Source of the DNA: Candidatus Zambryskiibacteriota bacterium
GTDB lineage: Bacteria > Patescibacteriota > Minisyncoccia > Phycocordibacterales > DATDWN01
NCBI GenBank assembly: GCA_026394775.1
Contig: JAPLZY010000017.1
Location: 1-33,975, forward strand
DNA length: 33,975 nt
Direction: 5' to 3'
The position numbers and the translations under genes are program-made. Below the pieces are notes generated by a model. The model was not told the DNA's origin. It did not search any database and saw only the letters and a program-made list of their open reading frames with translations. Shown piece after piece: positions 22,763 to 30,484 of the stretch. The first letter of the stretch is position 1. Every line of letters starts with the position of its first letter.

Positions 22763-23028
22763 AGGAACGAGTGGGATCCCCACTTCCAACTGACAAAGGC
22801 TACTATGAATATGAAAAAAAACAATTGCGGTACCCTTGTGGCTCAAAATTCGGACCCATGCTTGGCGCATGGCACCCCGGCGGCTCATTCCACCCTGACC
22901 TCCCCGTTCCTCTCGGCGGCCTTCGCCGACACCCCGTAACCCTCCGATTGATCCTTCTGGGGGGCTCTGCACAACTCCGAACGGAGTTCGTCACAGTACG
23001 TGACGAACTCCCAACGGGGCTTTTTTTT
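22763..23028 (+). ncRNA. Candidate GC-rich structured RNA upstream of uvrB
   Basis: The roughly 265-nt stretch is far richer in G+C than its neighbours between about 22850 and 23020 and is packed with hairpins. These are AGTGGG-ATC-CCCACT, CCATGC-TTGGC-GCATGG, TCGGCG-GCCTT-CGCCGA and a perfect 12-bp GGAGTTCGTCAC-AGTAC-GTGACGAACTCC. It then has GGGGC and eight T. CCCCGTT (about 22903) can pair with AACGGGG next to the T-run. ORFs across it are not protein-like. I could not match it to tmRNA, RNase P, SRP or 6S RNA. Confidence 0.5.
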
Positions 23029-23056
23029 GTCTATTTTTCTCCAGGTGTAGTATATT
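23027..23056 (+). promoter_or_regulatory. Promoter of uvrB
   Basis: TTGTCT (23027-23032), 18-nt spacer, TATATT (23051-23056). ATG 23063 lies 6 nt downstream, a leaderless arrangement. It overlaps the upstream terminator T-run. Confidence 0.55.
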
Positions 23057-23062
23057 ATGCAT

Positions 23063-25201
23063 ATGAATAGAGAAGGTTTGTTTAATCTAAAAAGTGAATA
23101 CGCTCCGGCTGGAGACCAGCCAGAGGCCATAAAAAGCCTCGTGGAGGGAGTAAAAAAGGGTCTGCGACATCAGACGCTTCTTGGTGCTACAGGCACAGGA
23201 AAGACATTTTCAGCCGCAAACGTGATCGCACAGATCGGCAAGCCAACACTTGTCATTGCCCACAACAAAACACTCGCGGCACAGCTCGCCCAAGAATACC
23301 GAGAGTTTTTCCCCGACAATGCTGTGCATTACTTTGTGTCGTACTACGACTACTACCAGCCAGAGGCGTACATGCCGACCACTGACACTTTTATAGAAAA
23401 AGAAGCGACGATCAACGAAGAGATCGAGCGCCTCAGACATGCATCCACCCAAGCCCTTCTTACTCGTAAAGATGTCATTATTGTGGCATCTGTTTCGTGT
23501 ATTTACGGCCTCGGTTCTCCTGTTGAATATGAAAAGGTAAATATGAAAATAGCAGAGGGGGACAAGGTCACTCGAGCAGACTTTATCAGACGTCTGGTGG
23601 ACATTCACTTTGAGCGCACTCCTGCAGATCTCACTCCAGGAAGTTTTCGGGCACTTGGAAACACGGTGGAGATAATGCCGGTGTCAGAAAAGATTGTGTT
23701 TCGTATCGAGCTTTCACCTGAAGGTATTACGAGTATTTTAAAGCTCGACCCAGTCACTCGCACTATTTTCGAAACTATAAAAGTGTTTTACCTTTTCCCT
23801 GCAAAGCACTTCATTAGTAGTAAAGAAGACTCGGAACGAGCGTTTAAAACGATCAAAGCAGAACTCGCAGAGCAACTCAAAGTATTTGAAGAAAAAGGCC
23901 TAGTGCTTGAAGCAGAGCGTATCAAGCGACGTACGACCTACGACCTCGCAATGATCAAAGAGATGGGTTACTGCAGTGGTATCGAAAACTATTCACGGCA
24001 TTTTTCTGGAAAGATGCCAGGTGAAGCACCCGATACACTCATTTCATATTTTCCACATAAGGCAGATGGAACACCTGACTTTCTCACTATTATCGACGAG
24101 TCGCATGTGACCGTACCTCAGCTTGGAGGAATGTTTGCCGGGGACTCATCTCGAAAAGAAACTCTCGTTAACTTTGGTTTCAGATTGCCTTCAGCGAAAG
24201 ATAACAGACCACTTAAATTTGCTGAATTTGAAAAAGCAGTGGGGCAGACGATCTACACCACGGCGACACCAGGACCTTACGAAAAAGAAAAGAGTACAAA
24301 TGTAGCTCAACAAGTGATCCGACCAACAGGACTAACTGACCCTGAGGTTTTTGTGCGTCCGATTATTGAAAAAGGTAACTACAAAGGACAAGTGTTTGAC
24401 CTGATCGCTGAAGCAGAAAAAGAGATCAAAAAAGGTGGACGTGTTATTGCTACCACACTGACCAAGAAGATGGCAGAAGATTTAACTGAATTTTTGAAAG
24501 AGAAAAAAATAAAAGCGGAGTATATTCATAGTGATATCAAGACCATACAGCGTATTGAGATCCTCACTGAGTTTCGTCGAGGAAAATTTGATGTGATCGT
24601 GGGGGTAAACCTTCTGCGAGAAGGACTCGATCTTCCTGAGGTAACACTCATTGGTATTTTGGATGCAGACAAAGAAGGTTTCTTGCGTTCAGAGACTGCA
24701 CTGGTACAGATTATTGGGCGAGCAGCACGAAATGTGGAAGGGAGAGTTATCTTGTACGCAGACCGTATGACAGGCTCTATGGAGCGAGCAATGGCCGAGA
24801 CAAAGCGTCGCCGGGATATTCAGATTGCATACAATACAAAGCATGGTATTACTCCAAAGACTATTATTAAACAAATCAAAGATATTACAGACCAACTACA
24901 GTCCAAGCACGACAAGACAGTGCTTGGCATGATTGCGCTTGATCAGAAAATGATGGGAGGGGAAGCGAAGCTCACACGCAAAGGTATTGAGAAGATGATC
25001 AAACATAAAGAAAGACAAATGCAGGCATCGGTTAAGATATTGGATTTTGAGACAGCAGCACTTTTGCGTGATGAATTAAAAAAACTAGTTGAAATGAAAG
25101 ATACTAAAGCGGATATTGAAGTAAAGGAAGAAGATTTTACGGTGGTGATAAAGCCTGAACTTGGTGTGCCGAGCAAAAAAGGGAAAAGAGGTGCAAAGTA
25201 A
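23063..25201 (+). CDS. uvrB: Excinuclease ABC subunit B (UvrB)
   Basis: UvrB is the damage-verifying helicase of nucleotide excision repair, loaded by UvrA and binding UvrC. The 712-aa protein has Walker A LLGATGTGKT and a beta-hairpin region YYDYYQPEAYMPTTDTFIEKEATINEEI. Motifs TIIDESHVTVPQL, NFGFRLPSAKDNRPL and IIGRAARNVEG follow, and a C-terminal UVR motif (MIKHKERQMQASVKILDFETAALLRDELKKL) that contacts UvrC. The length is normal. ATG 23057 is 6 nt upstream in frame but would overlap the promoter. Confidence 0.98.
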   Translation: MNREGLFNLKSEYAPAGDQPEAIKSLVEGVKKGLRHQTLLGATGTGKTFSAANVIAQIGKPTLVIAHNKTLAAQLAQEYREFFPDNAVHYFVSYYDYYQPEAYMPTTDTFIEKEATINEEIERLRHASTQALLTRKDVIIVASVSCIYGLGSPVEYEKVNMKIAEGDKVTRADFIRRLVDIHFERTPADLTPGSFRALGNTVEIMPVSEKIVFRIELSPEGITSILKLDPVTRTIFETIKVFYLFPAKHFISSKEDSERAFKTIKAELAEQLKVFEEKGLVLEAERIKRRTTYDLAMIKEMGYCSGIENYSRHFSGKMPGEAPDTLISYFPHKADGTPDFLTIIDESHVTVPQLGGMFAGDSSRKETLVNFGFRLPSAKDNRPLKFAEFEKAVGQTIYTTATPGPYEKEKSTNVAQQVIRPTGLTDPEVFVRPIIEKGNYKGQVFDLIAEAEKEIKKGGRVIATTLTKKMAEDLTEFLKEKKIKAEYIHSDIKTIQRIEILTEFRRGKFDVIVGVNLLREGLDLPEVTLIGILDADKEGFLRSETALVQIIGRAARNVEGRVILYADRMTGSMERAMAETKRRRDIQIAYNTKHGITPKTIIKQIKDITDQLQSKHDKTVLGMIALDQKMMGGEAKLTRKGIEKMIKHKERQMQASVKILDFETAALLRDELKKLVEMKDTKADIEVKEEDFTVVIKPELGVPSKKGKRGAK

Positions 25202-25258
25202 GGCCTACCTATTGTTTTTTTATTAAAAATATAGCATAGTATTTTTAGGAGAAAACTT

Positions 25259-25750
25259 TTGCACTTTATTGTTTCAGAAAGAATTTCTAGATATCAAAAC
25301 GTTGAGCTCTTCTTTGAAAATCAGTTTGCTCGTATGCCAGGGTGGTTTAAAGCTAAAGTGGCAGGGCATGTGATTGTGCTTGTGGGAACGAGTACTGAAG
25401 TAGTAGACCGCATGGAATCCCATTTATCTCGCCCTTTGCCCAAAAGAGTCATCAAAATCATTTCTGTAGTAAATCATGGAAGTACTGTTGTAAGACTTTT
25501 CGCAGGCCTGCTGAGAGAGGTTTTAGAAGCAGATGATGCTCTTAATCAAAAGTTCGCAGAACATGTGGTGGCAATAAAGAAAAGCAGCCTCTCTCTTCAG
25601 GAAGAGGGTAATGTTTTGACTTGCCACCTGGTCGCGTTTTATCTCGGGCTACCAGGTGGGATGCATGATGAGGTCCGACATAAGCTCTGCAGGCAGATCG
25701 CCGCAGAGTTTGAAGAAATTCAATTGGCTGCTCAAGGCACCCTCGTATGA
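25259..25750 (+). CDS. Uncharacterised 163-aa protein (TTG start)
   Basis: The start is TTG, supported by a strong Shine-Dalgarno (TTAGGAGAaaacttTTG). A plausible promoter is TTGTTT-17-CATAGT, about 20 nt upstream of it. The protein is soluble, mixed alpha/beta, with a C-terminal helix and no motif I recognise. The stop codon lies within a terminator hairpin. It stands between uvrB and uvrA but with its own signals, so a link to excision repair is not shown. Confidence 0.6.
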   Translation: MHFIVSERISRYQNVELFFENQFARMPGWFKAKVAGHVIVLVGTSTEVVDRMESHLSRPLPKRVIKIISVVNHGSTVVRLFAGLLREVLEADDALNQKFAEHVVAIKKSSLSLQEEGNVLTCHLVAFYLGLPGGMHDEVRHKLCRQIAAEFEEIQLAAQGTLV

Positions 25751-25764
25751 GGGTGCCTATTTGT
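25736..25764 (+). terminator. Terminator-like hairpin overlapping the stop codon
   Basis: GGCACCCTC / GAGGGTGCC (9 bp, loop GTAT), followed by a weak T-rich tail (TATTTGTATG). The TGA stop at 25748-25750 is in the 3' arm. Confidence 0.6.
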
Positions 25765-25797
25765 ATGTAATATGTAAGTATACAAATTTCCTCTCTG

Positions 25798-25857
25798 TGG
25801 TATTATATGAAAGTTAGCATATAACCCTATGCCCGATGTTCGGGCCTACTTTCGTAT
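25798..25857 (+). promoter_or_regulatory. uvrA promoter and hairpin leader
   Basis: Extended -10 TGGTATTAT (25798-25806) precedes a leader of about 45 nt. TATATGAAAGT.AG pairs with CTACTTTCGTATA around GCCCGA-TGT-TCGGGC, placing the uvrA ATG at the base of the stem. It has no Shine-Dalgarno. Confidence 0.5.
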
Positions 25858-28503
25858 ATGAAAGACAAAAAAACGCACAGACCAGAAGATAAAATAATTG
25901 TCAGAGGTGCACGAACACACAACCTCAAAAATATTACTGTGGAGATGCCACGGGGTACTATGAACGTGTTTACGGGACTTTCTGGTTCTGGTAAGTCATC
26001 TCTTGCCTTTGATACTATTTTTGCCGAAGGCCAGCGTCGCTACGTAGAGTCTCTGTCTTCATATGCACGACAGTTTTTGCGACAAATGCAAAAGCCAGAT
26101 GTAGATGAGATTGTCGGCCTTTCTCCCGCTATTTCTATTGACCAAAAGTCACGCTCCAACAACCCGCGCTCTACCGTGGCGACTATTACAGAAATATACG
26201 ACTACCTTCGTATTTTGTATTCACGTATCGGGCACCCTCACTGTCTTGTTTGTGGAGATGAAATCAAAAAGCTCTCAAACGAAGAGATTAAAAACTTTTT
26301 GCTCGAAAAAGTAGAAATACAAAAAGTAGATTTTGCAAAGATACGAAAAGACAAAAAAGTGCCTATGCCGATGTATGCAGAAATCTTTGCACCTATTGTG
26401 CGTGGGCGAAAAGGCGAATACTATCAGCTCCTCTACGACCTTTTAGGTAAAGGCTACTCTCACGTACTTGTCGACGGCACTCGCGCATCTCTGCGAGAAC
26501 ATATCGAGCTTTCAAAAACAAAACGACATGATATAGATGTTTTGGTAGACAGTATCAGTATTCTCGACTTTATCGACAATCCAAAAGATGCTGAAGAACG
26601 TCTCGCAGAATCTCTAGAAAAAGCGCTTGAAGAATCTGATGGTATGGTCAAAATCGTATTTAGAGACACAGGCCGAGAACAAGATGAAAAAGACTACAAG
26701 GCAGAAGAGATTTTCATGTCTTCAAAACTTTCATGTCCAAAAGACGGTTACTCATATCCAGAAGTTGAGCCGAGACTTTTCTCTTTCAACTCACCATACG
26801 GTGCGTGCCCCGAATGTAATGGTCTCGGTACCAGGCATTTTTTTGGAAACGAACAGTGTCCAAAATGTAATGGAGCTCGTCTGCGAGAAGAAGCACTTCA
26901 TGTGCTTATTGGCAAGAAAAACATTGTCGACTTTGTAGGACTTTCAATCAAAGATGCAAATGAATTTTTAGATACACTCAAGCTCACAGATCGCGAGCAA
27001 AATATTGCAAAGATTGTGCTCAAAGAGATCAAATCTCGTATTGATTTTATGATCAATGTGGGTATTGAATATTTGTCTCTGGATCGTCGTGCTCACACGC
27101 TCTCAGGTGGAGAGGCACAACGTATCAGACTCGCATCCCAGCTCGGTTCAGGGCTTGTCGGGGCACTGTACGTGCTTGATGAACCAACTATCGGTCTCCA
27201 TTCTCGTGACAATGACCGTTTGATCCAAACACTTCTCAATCTTCGTGACCTTGGCAACACTATTATCGTTGTCGAACACGACGAAGATACTATTTTTGCA
27301 TCTGACTACATCATCGACATTGGACCAGGTGCTGGAGTGCATGGCGGAAATGTGGTGGTGGCAGGATATCTTGATGAACTCATCACTGCAAAGAAAAACA
27401 CATCAGGGTCTCTGACACTCGAATATCTTCGAGGAGAAAACTTTGTCGAAGTGCCCGAAAAAAGACGAGACTCACCAAAAGGTGAAATACAGATTCGAGG
27501 TGGAAAAGTATTTAATATTAAAAACCTGAACATCGATATTCCGCTTGGGCGTTTTGTGGCAGTCACGGGTGTGTCAGGTTCAGGAAAATCTTCTTTTGTC
27601 TATGAAATCTTGCATAAAAACTTGCAGGCACGGCTTGAGCGTAAATACCGCAGTGCAGAGACATTTAATGCAAAGACATTTACCGGTTCTGAATACGTGG
27701 GGCGTTCTATTTTGATCGACCAAAGCCCTATTGGCCGTACACCACGTTCAAACCCAGCTACTTACACAGGAAGTTGGACATTTGTCCGTGACCTTTTTGC
27801 CGAGACTCCAGAAGCACGTGCACGAGGGTGGAAGTCGAGCCGTTTTTCTTTCAATGTGAAAGGTGGACGATGCGAAACCTGCCAGGGAAATGGTGAGATC
27901 GAAGTGGAAATGCACTTTTTGCCGACGGTGTATGTGCCATGTGACGTCTGTCGAGGTAAGCGCTTTATGAAAGAGACGCTTGATGTAAAATACAAGAAGA
28001 AAAATATATATGAAGTATTGAAAATGACAGTCGAAGAAGCGCTTGCATTCTTTGAAGATATTCCCGCTATCTATGACAGACTAAAGAGTCTGAACGACGT
28101 AGGTCTTGGCTACCTTGAGCTCGGACAATCCGCAACCACGCTCTCTGGTGGAGAAGCGCAGCGAGTGAAGATCTCTTCAGAGTTGTATCGACCACAGCTA
28201 CAGAAAACTATATATCTTTTGGACGAGCCAACCATCGGTCTTCACTACGAAGATGTAAAAAAACTCATTGAAATTTTGCAGAAACTCGTGGATAAAGGGG
28301 GGACTGTGCTTGTGATCGAACACAACTTGGATATTATAAAATCAGCAGACTATGTCATCGACATTGGTCCCGAAGGAGGTGCGGGAGGGGGAAATGTAGT
28401 GGCCAAAGGAACTCCTGAAGAAGTGGCAAATGTAGAAAAGAGTCATACAGGAAAGTACTTGGCGAAAGTGTTGAAGGATTATCGGATGAGGGGGAAGAAG
28501 TAG
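25858..28503 (+). CDS. uvrA: Excinuclease ABC subunit A (UvrA), compact form
   Basis: UvrA is the damage sensor of excision repair, a tandem ABC ATPase. The 881-aa protein has Walker [10 protein letters not shown] and GVSGSGKSS, signatures LSGGEAQRI and LSGGEAQRV, Walker [11 protein letters not shown] and [10 protein letters not shown], and an intact second zinc module (RCETC...CDVC). E. coli UvrA is 940 aa. Here the region between [10 protein letters not shown] (Cys317/320) and CPKCNGARL (Cys334/337) is only about 13 residues, against more than 100 in E. coli. One ligand of the first zinc module is Asp296 (CPKDG) instead of Cys. It has its own promoter and hairpin leader. Confidence 0.97.
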   Translation: MKDKKTHRPEDKIIVRGARTHNLKNITVEMPRGTMNVFTGLSGSGKSSLAFDTIFAEGQRRYVESLSSYARQFLRQMQKPDVDEIVGLSPAISIDQKSRSNNPRSTVATITEIYDYLRILYSRIGHPHCLVCGDEIKKLSNEEIKNFLLEKVEIQKVDFAKIRKDKKVPMPMYAEIFAPIVRGRKGEYYQLLYDLLGKGYSHVLVDGTRASLREHIELSKTKRHDIDVLVDSISILDFIDNPKDAEERLAESLEKALEESDGMVKIVFRDTGREQDEKDYKAEEIFMSSKLSCPKDGYSYPEVEPRLFSFNSPYGACPECNGLGTRHFFGNEQCPKCNGARLREEALHVLIGKKNIVDFVGLSIKDANEFLDTLKLTDREQNIAKIVLKEIKSRIDFMINVGIEYLSLDRRAHTLSGGEAQRIRLASQLGSGLVGALYVLDEPTIGLHSRDNDRLIQTLLNLRDLGNTIIVVEHDEDTIFASDYIIDIGPGAGVHGGNVVVAGYLDELITAKKNTSGSLTLEYLRGENFVEVPEKRRDSPKGEIQIRGGKVFNIKNLNIDIPLGRFVAVTGVSGSGKSSFVYEILHKNLQARLERKYRSAETFNAKTFTGSEYVGRSILIDQSPIGRTPRSNPATYTGSWTFVRDLFAETPEARARGWKSSRFSFNVKGGRCETCQGNGEIEVEMHFLPTVYVPCDVCRGKRFMKETLDVKYKKKNIYEVLKMTVEEALAFFEDIPAIYDRLKSLNDVGLGYLELGQSATTLSGGEAQRVKISSELYRPQLQKTIYLLDEPTIGLHYEDVKKLIEILQKLVDKGGTVLVIEHNLDIIKSADYVIDIGPEGGAGGGNVVAKGTPEEVANVEKSHTGKYLAKVLKDYRMRGKK

Positions 28504-28552
28504 GACAGGTAGAAGTCAGATACTAGAAGAAAGAAGTTAGAGATATGAAAAA

Positions 28553-28582
28553 GCGGGCGCCACAGCGATGTGGGGTGCCCGC
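28553..28582. terminator. Bidirectional hairpin terminator between uvrA and the RHH gene
   Basis: GCGGGC..CCACA pairs with TGTGG..GCCCGC around GCGA. On the minus strand it is followed by TTTTTC, a good terminator for the RHH gene; on + it may also end uvrA. Confidence 0.75.
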
Positions 28583-28590
28583 GTTTCGGG

Positions 28591-28893
28591 TTAGTGGGCG
28601 ACGCCGTTTACCACCTCTTCGGTTTGAGGTAATGCCTGGGCCGACGGAGTGATTACTGGCTCGGTGAGAATTTCGAATAACTCATTGAACTTCTCGTGAA
28701 GTAGCCTTACGTTCTCCGTTAGTTCTTCGATTCTGCTCCCGGTACCTAACCCTTTAGGTTCGAGAACACGAGTTCGGGCATGGTCTGACATGCTCCGGGC
28801 ACCCGAGTTTTTTGTTGCGTCAGTGAGTTCTTGAAACTCTCCTTCACTAACGCGAAAATTTACTATTCGACGGCGTGGCGTTTTGACTGCCAT
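28591..28893 (-). CDS. Ribbon-helix-helix-type DNA-binding protein (MobC/CopG-like)
   Basis: The 100-aa protein starts with a basic arm and a beta-strand-helix-helix pattern typical of ribbon-helix-helix folds (TPRRRIVNFRVSEGEFQELTDATKNSGA-RSMSDHARTRVL). It resembles the N-terminus of plasmid mobilisation MobC proteins or CopG repressors. A helical coiled-coil segment (SRIEELTENVRLLHEKFNELFEIL) could mediate oligomerisation. The start has a strong GGAGGG 8 nt upstream. It is transcribed away from uvrC and their promoters overlap, so it may regulate itself and uvrC (inference). Confidence 0.65.
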   Translation of the reverse strand: MAVKTPRRRIVNFRVSEGEFQELTDATKNSGARSMSDHARTRVLEPKGLGTGSRIEELTENVRLLHEKFNELFEILTEPVITPSAQALPQTEEVVNGVAH

Positions 28894-28896
28894 AGG

Positions 28897-28925
28897 TTGT
28901 TACCCTCCTTTTTTTATAGTATAAT
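28897..28925 (+). promoter_or_regulatory. Promoter of uvrC, overlapping the divergent RHH gene leader
   Basis: TTGTTA (28897-28902), 17-nt spacer, perfect TATAAT (28920-28925); ATG 28933 is 7 nt downstream. The minus strand holds TATACT/TATTAT boxes over the same bases. Confidence 0.75.
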
Positions 28926-28932
28926 ATAAATT

Positions 28933-30213
28933 ATGAATCGTCAACAAGCCTTAGATCTCATAAAGAAATTTCCCGATACACCTGGTGTGTATTTTTTCCG
29001 TAGTGGTTCAGATGTCCTGTATATCGGCAAAGCCACATCTTTACGTGACAGAGTAAAAAGCTATCTTTCTTCTGATATCACAGTCACTCGAGGTCCGAAG
29101 ATTGTCAAAATGCTCACTGAATTTGATTCAATTACAGTTGAAAAGACTGACTCAGTGCTCGAAGCACTTCTTATGGAAGCGCATCTTATAAAAACATATC
29201 AGCCACTTTACAATACCAAAGAAAAAGACGACAAAAGTTTCTACTATGTCGTCGTGACCAAAGAAGATTTCCCTCGAGTACTTTTGGTGCGAGGGCGAGA
29301 TGTGCTTGTTTCCGCACTTTCAAAAGAGGGAACTAAAAAGATAGATTACAAAATCGCTCAGTCCTTCGGACCGTTTCCTTCAGGTCCCACTATTCGAGAA
29401 GCACTCAAACTGATCAGAAAAATATTTCCATATCGAGATAAATGCACACCGTGTATAAAAAACCCTACACCTGGTGTAGGGGACAAATGTAAACCTTGCT
29501 TCAACAGACAGATCGGACTTTGCCCAGGTGTATGTAGTGGAGAAATCACACAAGAAGATTACAACCTTGCTGTGGGACACATTGTCAGGTTTTTTAGAGG
29601 TGAGAAAAAAGCCATCATCAAAGATTTGGAAAAACACATGAAGGCTTTGGCTAAAGAAAAAAGATTTGAAGAAGCGGGGAAAGCAAAACACCAGATTTTT
29701 GCACTCAATCATATTCATGATGTCTCGCTCATTAAAGAAGAAAGCTGGGAAGAGAAAACTCCAAGAGGTTTTCGTATAGAGTCCTATGATATCGCCCACA
29801 TGTCAGGGGCAAATGTTGTCGGAGTGATGACTGTCGTAGAAGACGGTGAGATTGAAAAAGCAGAATACAGAAAATTTAAGATTAAAGAAGACCCAGGGGT
29901 CAACGATACAAAAGCGCTCAAAGAAGTGGTGCGACGAAGACTCGGACACAATGAATGGAGACTTCCCGGGCTCATTGTAGTAGACGGTGGCTTGGCACAA
30001 AAGAGAGCGGTGGAGGCAGTGCTCAAGGAAAACAAGGTAGGGATACCGGTCGTATCTGTCGTAAAAGACGAGCGACACAAACCAAAAGAGATCCTGGGGG
30101 ACCGGGCGTATTTGGTATATGAGAAAGAAATATTACTTTCAAATGCCGAAGCACATCGCTATGCGATTGGCTTTCATAAAGAGCTCCGAAGTAAGGGGAT
30201 GAGGGGTACTTGA
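28933..30213 (+). CDS. uvrC: UvrC-type excinuclease subunit lacking the C-terminal HhH domain
   Basis: UvrC makes both incisions around a lesion. The 426-aa protein has the GIY-YIG domain (GVY 18-20, YIG 30-32, SLRDRVKSYL), the Cys-containing linker (CTPCIKNPTPGVGDKCKPC, GLCPGVC), a UVR motif (EKRFEEAGKAKHQIFAL) and an RNase-H-like domain (IESYDIAHMSG, LIVVDGGLAQ, ERHKPKEI). It ends soon after AHRYAIGFHKELRSK, so the tandem helix-hairpin-helix domain of about 600-aa UvrC proteins is absent. Both catalytic domains appear complete. Such shortened UvrC is, as far as I know, common in CPR genomes. Confidence 0.93.
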   Translation: MNRQQALDLIKKFPDTPGVYFFRSGSDVLYIGKATSLRDRVKSYLSSDITVTRGPKIVKMLTEFDSITVEKTDSVLEALLMEAHLIKTYQPLYNTKEKDDKSFYYVVVTKEDFPRVLLVRGRDVLVSALSKEGTKKIDYKIAQSFGPFPSGPTIREALKLIRKIFPYRDKCTPCIKNPTPGVGDKCKPCFNRQIGLCPGVCSGEITQEDYNLAVGHIVRFFRGEKKAIIKDLEKHMKALAKEKRFEEAGKAKHQIFALNHIHDVSLIKEESWEEKTPRGFRIESYDIAHMSGANVVGVMTVVEDGEIEKAEYRKFKIKEDPGVNDTKALKEVVRRRLGHNEWRLPGLIVVDGGLAQKRAVEAVLKENKVGIPVVSVVKDERHKPKEILGDRAYLVYEKEILLSNAEAHRYAIGFHKELRSKGMRGT

Positions 30214-30238
30214 CAGTTTTTATATACCATGCTATACT
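30210..30238 (+). promoter_or_regulatory. Near-consensus promoter of a candidate small RNA
   Basis: Perfect TTGACA (30210-30215), exactly 17 nt, TATACT (30233-30238). TTGACA overlaps the uvrC stop (TGA 30211-30213). No ORF follows within the next 240 nt. Confidence 0.85.
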
Positions 30239-30244
30239 TTATCA

Positions 30245-30403
30245 CAGTGAACTGAACGAAGTTCATAAATAGTACTTTTTTAGAGAAAACTTTTCCTGCC
30301 AGGCACCCCCAATTTGCCCACCAAAATGCTCCTTAGTAAAAGCCCCTCATTTCCTCATTAAAAAGTTTTCTCAATCCCGCACACTTGTGCGGGATTTCAT
30401 TTA
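30245..30403 (+). ncRNA. Candidate small RNA of about 160 nt with a C-rich loop
   Basis: The transcript would start near 30245 and end at the terminator. It holds a small hairpin (TGAAC-GAA-GTTCA), then a perfect 12-bp stem GAGAAAACTTTT (30283-30294) / AAAAGTTTTCTC (30361-30372). That stem encloses a 66-nt, mostly unpaired, C-rich and G-poor loop with CTCCTT, CCCCTC and TTCCTC, sequences complementary to Shine-Dalgarno sites. The terminator follows directly. There is no ORF. I cannot match it to 6S, SRP, tmRNA or RNase P. Confidence 0.65.
30373..30403 (+). terminator. Intrinsic terminator of the candidate small RNA
   Basis: AATCCCGCAC / GTGCGGGATT (10 bp, loop ACTT), followed by TCATTTAT. 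Confidence 0.8.
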
Positions 30404-30469
30404 TAAAAAAATTAAATACTTCGAAACAAAAAAATGAAAGGGTGAAGTATACAGACGGCTCATGTCGCA

Positions 30470-30478
30470 TGATATAAT
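30470..30478 (+). promoter_or_regulatory. Extended -10 promoter of ddl
   Basis: TGA-TATAAT ends at 30478, 6 nt before ATG 30485; a leaderless start is expected. Confidence 0.6.
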
Positions 30479-30484
30479 ACTTTC

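Noticed and set aside
22800-22970. Possible SRP RNA on the minus strand (GGAGGTCAGGGTGGAATGAG)
   Set aside because: GGTCAGG is present but the GGAA loop has no closing stem and the AGCAGCC side is not matched; promoter and terminator signals are on the + strand.
22771-23070. 99-aa ORF over the GC-rich region upstream of uvrB
   Set aside because: It runs through the hairpins, the T8 terminator and the uvrB promoter into the uvrB start, and its sequence resembles no protein; structured RNA explains it better.
22522-25785. Identical 15-mer TATGTAAGTATACAA at 22522-22536 and 25771-25785 before two transcripts
   Set aside because: An AT-rich 15-mer can recur by chance in 34 kb, and it holds different positions relative to the putative -10 boxes.
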